Of a DNA stretch of 43,969 bases, positions 32,328 through 42,626 are shown in pieces. Position 1 is the first letter of the stretch; each line of letters begins with the position of its first letter. The stretch spans positions 1 through 43,969 of the forward strand of contig CALWZA010000039.1 of assembly GCA_944385905.1 (NCBI GenBank). The letters run 5' to 3'. Below the pieces are notes generated by a model. That model saw nothing but the letters and a program-made list of their open reading frames with translations. It had not been told where the DNA came from and ran no database searches. The stretch is from an uncultured Clostridia bacterium (lineage in GTDB: Bacteria; Bacillota; Clostridia; Oscillospirales; Ruminococcaceae). Made by a program: the position numbers and the translations under genes.

Positions 32328-34079
32328 ATGGTGGCTGAAGAGATTACCAAGTTAGTTGAAGAAACGGTTACTGGTGAAGTATTCGGTGTATGGTTTTTAA
32401 TCGGAGTCGCTTTGGTGTTCTTTATGCAGGCAGGCTTCGCGATGGTTGAAACAGGTTTCACCAGAGCAAAGAACGCCGGAAACATCATTATGAAAAACCT
32501 GATGGACTTTTGTATAGGAACAGTTGTTTTCATCATTCTCGGTTTCAGCCTTATGATGGCTGAGGATTATGTTTTCGGAATTTTCGGTCTTCCGAACCTT
32601 GAAATTTTCACCGACTTCGGCGGATTTATTCAGGAAAACGCCTCGAGCTTCGTATTCAACCTTGTTTTCTGCGCTACTGCGGCGACAATTGTTTCAGGCT
32701 CGATGGCTGAAAGAACTAAGTTCATTTCTTACTGCATTTACTCAGGCGTTATCTCTCTTTTCGTCTATCCTATTGAAGCAGGCTGGATTTGGAACTCTCA
32801 GGGCTGGCTCGCACAGCTTGGCTTCCACGATTTCTCAGGCTCGGCTGCAATTCACGCGGTCGGCGGAGTAACAGCTCTTATCGGTGCGATAATGGTTGGC
32901 CCCCGTCTCGGCAAGTACATAAAGGATAAGTCGGGCAAGGTAACAAAGGTAAACGCTATCCCCGGTCACTCAATTCCTCTCGGCGCTCTCGGATGCTTCA
33001 TCCTTTGGTTCGGCTGGTACGGTTTCAACGGCGCAGCAGCCTGGGACGGAACTTCTCTTGCATCTATCTTCCTTACAACTACAATTGCTCCGGCAGTTGC
33101 GACATGCACGACAATGATTTTCACTTGGATTAAAAACGGAAAGCCGGATGTTTCAATGTGCCTCAACGCATCACTTGCCGGTCTTGTAGGTATTACGGCA
33201 GGATGCGACGCTCTCGACGCTCTCGGTTCGGTAATCGTAGGTATTGTTTCAGGTATTCTCGTTGTAGTAGTTGTTGAAGTTCTTGATTTGAAGCTTCATA
33301 TCGACGACCCTGTCGGCGCTGTCGGCGTTCACCTCGCAAACGGTGTTTGGGGAACAATAGCAGTAGGTCTTTTGGCTAACCCTGCTGCTCCCGCAGGTCT
33401 TGAAGGTCTTTTCTACACAGGTAACCCCAAGCTTCTCGGTATTCAGATCCTCGGAATCTTAGCTGTACTTGCATGGACAGTTGTTCTCATGACTCTTGCA
33501 TTTACCATTATGAAGAAGACTATCGGTCTCCGTGTTTCGGAAGAAGAGGAAATCAAGGGTCTTGACAGCACAGAGCACGGTCTTCCCAGCGCTTATTCCG
33601 ATTTCGTTCCCGCTGTTGAAAGCCTTGACTACGGTTTTGAAAGCGCAGTTGCCGTTACAGGCACAGCTCCTGTAGCTGAAGCTGTTGAGGTTAAGAAGAT
33701 GCCGACGTTCTCAAGCGACGCTCCTAAGTTTACAAAGGTTGAAATCATATGCAAGGAAAGCAGATTTGAACCTCTGAAGAAAGCTATGACCGAGCTTGGT
33801 ATCACAGGTATGACAGTTTCTCACGTTCTCGGCTGCGGTCAGCAAAAAGGCAAGCCTGAGTTTTACAGAGGAGTTGAGGTTGAAGCTACGCTTCTTCCGA
33901 AAATTCAGGTTGACATTGTTGTCAGCAAGGTTCCTGTAAGAAGCGTCATCGAAACAGCCAAGAAGGTTCTCTATACAGGCCATATCGGTGACGGAAAGAT
34001 ATTCGTTTACGATGTTGAGAATGTTGTTAAGGTTCGTACAGGTGAAGAAGGATACGACGCTCTTCAGGATGTTGAATAA
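32328..34079 (+). CDS. amt: Ammonium channel Amt with fused C-terminal PII (GlnB) domain
   Basis: 583 residues. Residues 1-405 form an 11-TM Amt/MEP/Rh channel: MQAGFAMVETGFTRAKNAGN, HDFSGSAAIHAVGG (Asp168, twin-His H176) and DPVGAVGVHLANGVWG (second His, H335). An acidic linker (about 405-465) joins a complete PII domain (about 468-583): GCGQQKGKPEFYRGVEV T-loop and GHIGDGKIFVYDVENVVKVRTGEE. The uridylylated Tyr of GlnB (RGAEY) is replaced by Val (V518), so control is probably by ATP/ADP/2-oxoglutarate binding alone. The PII part can gate the channel in cis. The start is ATG 32328 with TGGAGATGA upstream, not TTG 32313. Confidence 0.93.
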   Translation: MVAEEITKLVEETVTGEVFGVWFLIGVALVFFMQAGFAMVETGFTRAKNAGNIIMKNLMDFCIGTVVFIILGFSLMMAEDYVFGIFGLPNLEIFTDFGGFIQENASSFVFNLVFCATAATIVSGSMAERTKFISYCIYSGVISLFVYPIEAGWIWNSQGWLAQLGFHDFSGSAAIHAVGGVTALIGAIMVGPRLGKYIKDKSGKVTKVNAIPGHSIPLGALGCFILWFGWYGFNGAAAWDGTSLASIFLTTTIAPAVATCTTMIFTWIKNGKPDVSMCLNASLAGLVGITAGCDALDALGSVIVGIVSGILVVVVVEVLDLKLHIDDPVGAVGVHLANGVWGTIAVGLLANPAAPAGLEGLFYTGNPKLLGIQILGILAVLAWTVVLMTLAFTIMKKTIGLRVSEEEEIKGLDSTEHGLPSAYSDFVPAVESLDYGFESAVAVTGTAPVAEAVEVKKMPTFSSDAPKFTKVEIICKESRFEPLKKAMTELGITGMTVSHVLGCGQQKGKPEFYRGVEVEATLLPKIQVDIVVSKVPVRSVIETAKKVLYTGHIGDGKIFVYDVENVVKVRTGEEGYDALQDVE

Positions 34080-34085
34080 CAACAG

Positions 34086-34114
34086 TTGATTTTATAATAA
34101 AAATAGAGTATAAT
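34086..34114 (+). promoter_or_regulatory. Promoter of the asnB-pyrG transcript
   Basis: -35 TTGATT (34086-34091), 17-base spacer, -10 TATAAT (34109-34114), immediately before the T-box leader. Confidence 0.75.
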
Positions 34115-34129
34115 AAATGCGTTTGAGAA

Positions 34130-34352
34130 AAGAAAAGTAACGCAGATAAGCTTGAGTACAGCGAGCATGGGACGGTGAGAGCCATGCCTTGAGCCCTGTG
34201 TGAAAAACACTTTTCAAGCAGCGATCTGAACGGATTATCACTCCCAGTAGGTGAGACGTGAAACCATACGTAAGTTGGCAGAGTCTTGTCTGAGACTCGT
34301 TCAAGAGAAAAAATATAGGTGGCACCGCGAGTACAGCACTTGCCCTATATAA
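34130..34352 (+). promoter_or_regulatory. T-box riboswitch, predicted asparagine specifier
   Basis: The T-box AGGTGGCACCGCG is at 34318-34330. An antiterminator-type fold is clear: ATATAGG with CCTATAT and, after the TGGCACC bulge, GCGAGT with ACTTGC. Stem I has AGTA on its 5' side, CAGAT pairing with ATCTG (34224-34228) and AAC (34229-34231) directly after it, the expected specifier codon for tRNA-Asn. A GAGTCT/AGACTC hairpin (about 34281-34298) fits stem III. No U-tract terminator is seen before asnB, so the expression platform is unclear. Confidence 0.85.
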
Positions 34353-34388
34353 TGCTGAGAACATTACGATTTACGGAGGTTTTATTTC

Positions 34389-37623
<3,235 letters not shown>

Positions 37624-37636
37624 AATTGTTCCGCCT

Positions 37637-37668
37637 AGGGAGACAACTTCTTTACGAAGTGTCTCCCT
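37637..37668. terminator. Hairpin between convergent pyrG and TIGR04086-like gene
   Basis: AGGGAGACAACTTC pairs with GAAGTGTCTCCCT with one mismatch, loop TTTAC. The U-tract is poor on the plus strand, somewhat better on the minus strand. It is the likely shared transcript end. Confidence 0.6.
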
Positions 37669-37693
37669 ATAAACGCCTGCTTTTATTAGTTCA

Positions 37694-38092
37694 TTAAATT
37701 TTTATCGGCATGTTTACTCCCCTGACCCCGCCTATAGCCCCGCTTGTGACTAAAATCACAAGCTTTACGGCTAACGGTGGGGTTATTTCTGCATTCAAAA
37801 TCAGCACGCCAACTGACAACATAATAATAAATATTACTAAACCGCATATGGCTCCGCAAAGTAAACCTTTATGTCTGCGAAGTCTTGCGCATGTATACCC
37901 TGCCGAGTAAGCGCACGCGGCTAAAATCAAACAGCTCATAACAGAAACCAGATTGTCGGGGACATCGGCATTGGCAATCACCGCACCAATTATCACAACC
38001 GATAAAACAAACACTGCAGCTGCGCTGATTACAGTTTTAAATACATATGGTTCCCCGTTTTCTTTGCTGCTTCGCGGCCTGTTTTGCAACAT
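37694..38092 (-). CDS. TIGR04086-like small membrane protein
   Basis: A 132-residue protein with four predicted TM helices and a glycine-rich end, GAIGGVRGVNMP, as in the clostridial TIGR04086 membrane family. The soluble N-terminus is about 17 residues. CARLRRHKGLLCGAICG in the middle is also typical. Function unknown. It follows nrdD on the same strand after about 110 bases. Confidence 0.7.
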   Translation of the reverse strand: MLQNRPRSSKENGEPYVFKTVISAAAVFVLSVVIIGAVIANADVPDNLVSVMSCLILAACAYSAGYTCARLRRHKGLLCGAICGLVIFIIMLSVGVLILNAEITPPLAVKLVILVTSGAIGGVRGVNMPIKI

Positions 38093-38205
38093 AAAATCCC
38101 TCCGAACATTTATACTTTTTAATATAAATATTCAGAGGGATAAGTTTTTATTTATTATTGTTTATACTCAGCCTGCTTTTTACCGAATATCTTAACATCA
38201 AGCAT

Positions 38206-40572
38206 TCAGCTCAAAGTCGAAAATCTTTTTACTTCTCCTGCGCCTACATATCTCGCGACGTTTTGTCCGTCCGATACTATAAGAGTAGGAGCCTGTCTGA
38301 TTTCATATTTTCTTGCAAGCTCTGCGTTTTCCTCAGCGTCAACAGTCTCATATGCTATTCCCGATTCGTCAAGGATTTTCTTCGCGATCTTGCAGTTAGG
38401 ACAAGTCTTTGTGGTAAACATCATTACACGGCTGTTCGTTGAGGGCGCGTTTTTCTCCGCAGCCTCTACAGCGTTCGCACAGGATTTTTTAAGCTTTGAA
38501 TTAGCTATATCATAAAGCTTTCTGTCTTTAAATTCCTGAGCCTTTCCGTCATTCCAGTTCTGAACAGGACGGTAATAGCCTGTAATTCTGCTGTATACCT
38601 CGGTTTCAGCTCCGCACTCAGGGCAGGCATAGTGCTCGCCTACTATATAGCCGTGAGTTTTGCATACGGAATATGTCGGAGAAATTGTGTAATACGGAAG
38701 TCTGTGGTTCTCGGCAATCTTTCTGACAAGATTCGCCGCGGCTTTCCAGTCGGGCAGCTTTTCTCCGATAAACGCGTGGAAAACAGTTCCCGATGTGTAA
38801 AGAGTCTGAAGCTCATCCTGAATAGCAAGAGCCTCAAAAATATCCTCCGTATATCCGACCGGCAGATGCGAGCTGTTTGTATAATAAGGAGTTCCTCCGT
38901 TTTTATCCGAAGCGGTTATGATGTCAGGATAGCGCTGCTTGTCGTGCTTTGCGAAACGATAGGTTGTGCTCTCCGCAGGAGTTGCTTCAAGATTGTAGAG
39001 ATCCCCGTACTGCTCCTGATAATCGGAAAGTCTTTCTCTCATATGATTGAGGACATCTTTTGCAAACTTCTGTGTGATTTCGTGTGTGAGGTCAGCTCTC
39101 AGCCACTTCGCGTTAAGTCCGACTTCGTTCATGCCGATAAGACCGATTGTTGAGAAGTGGTTGTCGAAAGAGCCGAGATATCTCTTTGTGTACGGATAAA
39201 GTCCCTCCTCAAGAAGCTTGGTTATTATTGTTCTCTTAACGCTGAGCGAACGTGCCGCTATATCCATCATCTTATCAAGCCTGTGGTAGAACTCCTCAGG
39301 AGTTGCCGAAAGATACGCTATTCTCGGAAGATTTATTGTTACAACTCCTACCGAGCCTGTGCTTTCGCCGCTTCCGAAAAATCCTCCCGATTTCTTGCGA
39401 AGCTCTCTGAGGTCAAGACGAAGTCTGCAGCACATGCTTCTTACGTCGCTCGGAGCCATATCGCTGTTTATATAGTTTGAAAAATACGGTGTTCCGTACT
39501 TTGAGGTCATTTCAAACAAAAGCTTGTTGTTCTCTGTTTCCGACCAATCGAAATCCTTTGTGATTGAATATGTCGGAATAGGATACTGGAATCCTCTGCC
39601 GTTTGCGTCGCCCTCAATCATGATTTCGATAAACGCCTTGTTTATCATGTCCATTTCAGCTTTGCAGTCGCCGTATGTGAAATCCATTTCCTTTCCGCCG
39701 ACTATCGCGGGCGCATCGGCAAGGTCAGCTGGAACAGTCCAGTCAAGAGTGATGTTTGAAAACGGAGCCTGTGTTCCCCAGCGGCTCGGAGTATTTACTC
39801 CGAAGATGAAGCTTTCAATGCACTTCTTAACCTCTCGGTAAGTCAGGTTATCAACCTTTACAAACGGAGCGAGGTAAGTGTCAAATGATGAAAACGCCTG
39901 AGCTCCCGCCCACTCATTCTGCATGATTCCCAAAAAGTTTACCATCTGGTTGCAGAGAGTCGCAAGGTGGCTTGCCGGAGATGATGTTATCTTTCCGGGA
40001 ATACCTCCGAGTCCCTCTTTTATAAGCTGACGGAGAGACCATCCGGCGCAGTAGCCTGTGAGCATTGAAAGGTCATGAATATGGATATCCGCAGAACGGT
40101 GAGCGTTCGCGATTTCCTCGTCATAAATTTCGGAGAGCCAGTAGTTCGCGGTTATCGCTCCGGAGTTTGAAAGGATAAGTCCTCCGACAGAATATGTTAC
40201 AGTTGAGTTTTCCTTTACTCTCCAGTCGGTAGAATGTACATAGCTGTCAACAAGTTCCTTATAGTCGAGGATTGTCGACTTCATATTTCTTATCTTCTCG
40301 CGCTGTTTTCTGTAAAGAATATACGCTTTCGCCACATCGGCGTAACCCGCCTGAACGAGTACTGACTCAACGCTGTCCTGAATATCCTCAACGCTTACGG
40401 TATTGTTTTTTATCTTCGGCTCATAATCCGCCGTTACCTTAAGCGAAAGCAAATCAATGATATCCGAATTGTAATTCTTGTTCTGAGCCTCAAAGGCTTT
40501 TGTGATTGCCGTGCTGATTTTAGATATATTAAAATCGGCTACCTGACCGTCTCTTTTCAAAACCTGATACAT
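38206..40572 (-). CDS. nrdD: Anaerobic (class III) ribonucleoside-triphosphate reductase with fused glutaredoxin-like domain
   Basis: A 788-residue glycyl-radical enzyme that makes dNTPs without oxygen. Residues about 1-95 are an ATP-cone (YQVLKRDGQVADFNISKI). The catalytic barrel follows. A zinc site is formed by CKTHGY and CPECG, and the glycyl-radical motif is SRITGYYRPVQNWNDGK (Gly665). Residues about 714-788 are an extra glutaredoxin/thioredoxin-like domain with TKTCPNCKIAKKIL (Cys724/Cys727) and the cis-Pro motif IRQAPTLIV. This suggests thiol-dependent rather than formate-dependent reduction. ATG 40572 with GGAGG nine bases upstream is chosen over GTG 40581. Confidence 0.94.
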   Translation of the reverse strand: MYQVLKRDGQVADFNISKISTAITKAFEAQNKNYNSDIIDLLSLKVTADYEPKIKNNTVSVEDIQDSVESVLVQAGYADVAKAYILYRKQREKIRNMKSTILDYKELVDSYVHSTDWRVKENSTVTYSVGGLILSNSGAITANYWLSEIYDEEIANAHRSADIHIHDLSMLTGYCAGWSLRQLIKEGLGGIPGKITSSPASHLATLCNQMVNFLGIMQNEWAGAQAFSSFDTYLAPFVKVDNLTYREVKKCIESFIFGVNTPSRWGTQAPFSNITLDWTVPADLADAPAIVGGKEMDFTYGDCKAEMDMINKAFIEIMIEGDANGRGFQYPIPTYSITKDFDWSETENNKLLFEMTSKYGTPYFSNYINSDMAPSDVRSMCCRLRLDLRELRKKSGGFFGSGESTGSVGVVTINLPRIAYLSATPEEFYHRLDKMMDIAARSLSVKRTIITKLLEEGLYPYTKRYLGSFDNHFSTIGLIGMNEVGLNAKWLRADLTHEITQKFAKDVLNHMRERLSDYQEQYGDLYNLEATPAESTTYRFAKHDKQRYPDIITASDKNGGTPYYTNSSHLPVGYTEDIFEALAIQDELQTLYTSGTVFHAFIGEKLPDWKAAANLVRKIAENHRLPYYTISPTYSVCKTHGYIVGEHYACPECGAETEVYSRITGYYRPVQNWNDGKAQEFKDRKLYDIANSKLKKSCANAVEAAEKNAPSTNSRVMMFTTKTCPNCKIAKKILDESGIAYETVDAEENAELARKYEIRQAPTLIVSDGQNVARYVGAGEVKRFSTLS

Positions 40573-40635
40573 ACTTAACACCCTCCGTATTGTAAATAAT
40601 ATATGTCATTTGTTTAGTGCCGTGAATTTATATTA

Positions 40636-40683
40636 TCACAAAATATAGTGGTGTGTCAATAGCTTTAGCACAGAATATTGTAG
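40636..40683 (-). promoter_or_regulatory. NrdR box pair upstream of nrdD
   Basis: Two 16-bp sites with starts exactly 32 bp apart (three helical turns), as is usual for NrdR: TCACAAAATATAGTGG (40636-40651) and GCACAGAATATTGTAG (40668-40683). They match the consensus ACACWATATATWGTGT well and moderately. Position, 64-111 bases before the nrdD start, suits repression when dATP is high. Confidence 0.65.
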
Positions 40684-40759
40684 ATTGGTTCAACTTTGTT
40701 TACTTTTCACATCATTTCGAGGTTTTTTAGTGCACTTTTTACAAGCAATAAGACTTTGC

Positions 40760-40807
40760 GCACTTGATATTGGCATATAAAATCAGCCTATGCACAATAT
40801 ATAGTGT
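40760..40807 (-). promoter_or_regulatory. Second NrdR box pair between nrdG and nrdD
   Basis: A near-perfect NrdR box GCACAATATATAGTGT (40792-40807) with a weak partner GCACTTGATATTGGCA (40760-40775), again 32 bp apart. The pair lies 124 bp from the first one. Confidence 0.5.
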
Positions 40808-40846
40808 TTAGACTGTAAAAATATATTAAAATCGTCAACAAATCAT

Positions 40847-41542
40847 TTAATCAACGCCTCTTATTTCGCAATGCTTTACATACGGTTTGACCGCATCAAG
40901 CATTTTGCTCATCTCATCCTTTGAGCATCCTGACATACTTTCGTCTATCAAGTCCCCGGAATCCTTAAACGACTGCAAAAAATATCTGTCGGCACCCGAA
41001 ATCAGCTTTCCGATGTCAACAAAATCATCGGGGGTATGAAACTCTTTTACAACCGTTGTACGGAACTCATATTCAACCTTTCCCGAAAGCAAAAACGACA
41101 CTGTTTCCGCAATTGCCGAAACGTCAAAATTATTCAGTCCGACCGTTTGAGGATACTTTTCGAGAGAGTTTTTAATATCAACCGCAACGTAGTCTACAAG
41201 CCCTTTCTCAACAATGCGTTTCAGCCTTTCAGGGAAACTTCCGTTTGTGTCTAACTTGACTTTAAAGCCCAGCTCCTTGATTTTTTCAAGAAATCCAACG
41301 ATTTCTTCATGCAAAAGCGGTTCGCCGCCTGTCACACATACTCCGTCGATAAGACCTTTGCGCTTATTTAAAAATTCAAAAAACTCGTCTTCATATATTA
41401 TATCAGCGTTTCTCTCCGGCAAAACCAGCGAAGCGTTATGGCAAAACGGACACCTGAAATTGCATCCCTTTGTAAAAACCGTCGCGCATATGTTTCCCGG
41501 ATAGTCAAGAAGTGATACCTTTTGCAAACCTGATATTATCAT
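40847..41542 (-). CDS. nrdG: Anaerobic ribonucleotide reductase activating enzyme
   Basis: A 231-residue radical-SAM protein. The N-terminus LQKVSLLDYPGNICATVFTKGCNFR-CPFCHN contains the CxxxCxxC cluster ligands (CNFRCPFC), followed by GVCVTGGEPLLHEE (the GGEP SAM motif) and VDYVAVDIKNSLEKYP. It reductively cleaves SAM to create the glycyl radical on NrdD. It lies upstream of nrdD with 274 bases between and 24 bases after the AraC-family gene, so it may be transcribed from the AraC promoter. Confidence 0.93.
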   Translation of the reverse strand: MIISGLQKVSLLDYPGNICATVFTKGCNFRCPFCHNASLVLPERNADIIYEDEFFEFLNKRKGLIDGVCVTGGEPLLHEEIVGFLEKIKELGFKVKLDTNGSFPERLKRIVEKGLVDYVAVDIKNSLEKYPQTVGLNNFDVSAIAETVSFLLSGKVEYEFRTTVVKEFHTPDDFVDIGKLISGADRYFLQSFKDSGDLIDESMSGCSKDEMSKMLDAVKPYVKHCEIRGVD

Positions 41543-41566
41543 TTTTTCTTATCTGCCTTTCATCAT

Positions 41567-42352
41567 TTAATTTTTCTTTTCTGACATTTCGGCACGGTAT
41601 TCCGTAGGCGTTTTTCCTGTTACAGCCTTAAACTGTCGGAGAAAATGAACCTCGTTTTCATATCCGCAGCTGTCGGATATGCTTTTTACGGTCATTTCGG
41701 TATTTGTCAGGTAATATATTGCATGCTCTATACGGCTGTTTATAACATCGCTTATACAAGTTACACCGAATGTTTTTTTGTAAATATGCTGAAAATACGT
41801 CTTGCTCATAAAACACTGTGCGGCGATATCAGCTATACTCCATTTTTTGTATGGCATCCCGTATATCCTTGCCCGTATCTCAGACATTACCTCATAATGC
41901 TTCTTTTTCTCTTCGCATATTTCCATATTAATGCTTTCACTTATCTTATAAAAAATATATTCTACAAGATTACGGCATGATTTGTCCTTGTATGTATTAT
42001 TTGAGTAAAGCTCGCAGGCTATCAATTTTACGAACAGCGAAAGCTGGCTTACGTTGCCGTACGGAATAATAGTATTTACGGGAATGTTCAGCTCTTCAAA
42101 AAAACTTTCCTCAGCGTCAAACTCAATCCAATCGCTCATAAGTTCGGATTCTTTTGTACTATATATTTTTTTCTCCTCTTTCCCGAAAATAATGACATTT
42201 CCTCCGCCGACCTCGTTTTTCTGACCATGTATCTCAACATACGCAGCAGATTTTAAAACTAATAAAAAATATTTTCCTAATCCTTTTGTTTCATCAGAAA
42301 CGTACCCCGGTCCATAAACATAGTTGTGCCCGGCGCTCGTAATACAAAGCAT
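41567..42352 (-). CDS. AraC-family transcriptional regulator
   Basis: A 261-residue regulator. The N-terminal part (about 1-130) is a cupin-like effector domain with FLLVLKSAAYVEIHGQKNEV and GGGNVIIFGKEE. The C-terminal double HTH (about 160-255) has WSIADIAAQCFMSKTYFQHI and VKSISDSCGYENEVHFLRQF, ending FKAVTGKTPTEYRAE. It precedes nrdG by 24 bases on the same strand. A control role for the nrd genes is possible but not shown; regulators of this shape usually sense carbohydrates. Confidence 0.85.
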   Translation of the reverse strand: MLCITSAGHNYVYGPGYVSDETKGLGKYFLLVLKSAAYVEIHGQKNEVGGGNVIIFGKEEKKIYSTKESELMSDWIEFDAEESFFEELNIPVNTIIPYGNVSQLSLFVKLIACELYSNNTYKDKSCRNLVEYIFYKISESINMEICEEKKKHYEVMSEIRARIYGMPYKKWSIADIAAQCFMSKTYFQHIYKKTFGVTCISDVINSRIEHAIYYLTNTEMTVKSISDSCGYENEVHFLRQFKAVTGKTPTEYRAEMSEKKN

Positions 42353-42405
42353 TCAGCGTCCACCCCTTAGGCTAACAAAAAAGCACTATATATCAATTGT
42401 CTTTT

Positions 42406-42434
42406 ATTATACTCCGCTCTTAAAATATTGTCAA
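42406..42434 (-). promoter_or_regulatory. Promoter of the AraC-nrdG transcript
   Basis: Consensus promoter on the minus strand: TTGACA (42434-42429), 17-base spacer, TATAAT (42411-42406), about 54 bases before the AraC start. Confidence 0.8.
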
Positions 42435-42501
42435 TTATATATCGGTAACTATTCTGTAACTAAATCTTAATAGAAAAGTACTTCCCCTATAGCTTAATTT
42501 C

Positions 42502-42510
42502 TGCTATAAT
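42502..42510 (+). promoter_or_regulatory. Extended -10 promoter candidate for the carboxypeptidase gene
   Basis: TGCTATAAT (extended -10: TGnTATAAT) about 117 bases upstream of the start at 42627; no good -35. Confidence 0.4.
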
Positions 42511-42626
42511 TAAATAAAATTCGGATGCAGTTGCTGCTGTAAGCAATCAGACCATTTCCTAAAACTATCTTTTCTACAATAAGACCTGCATGACAAGAAT
42601 ATCGGAAAGGAACGGTTATAATATAT

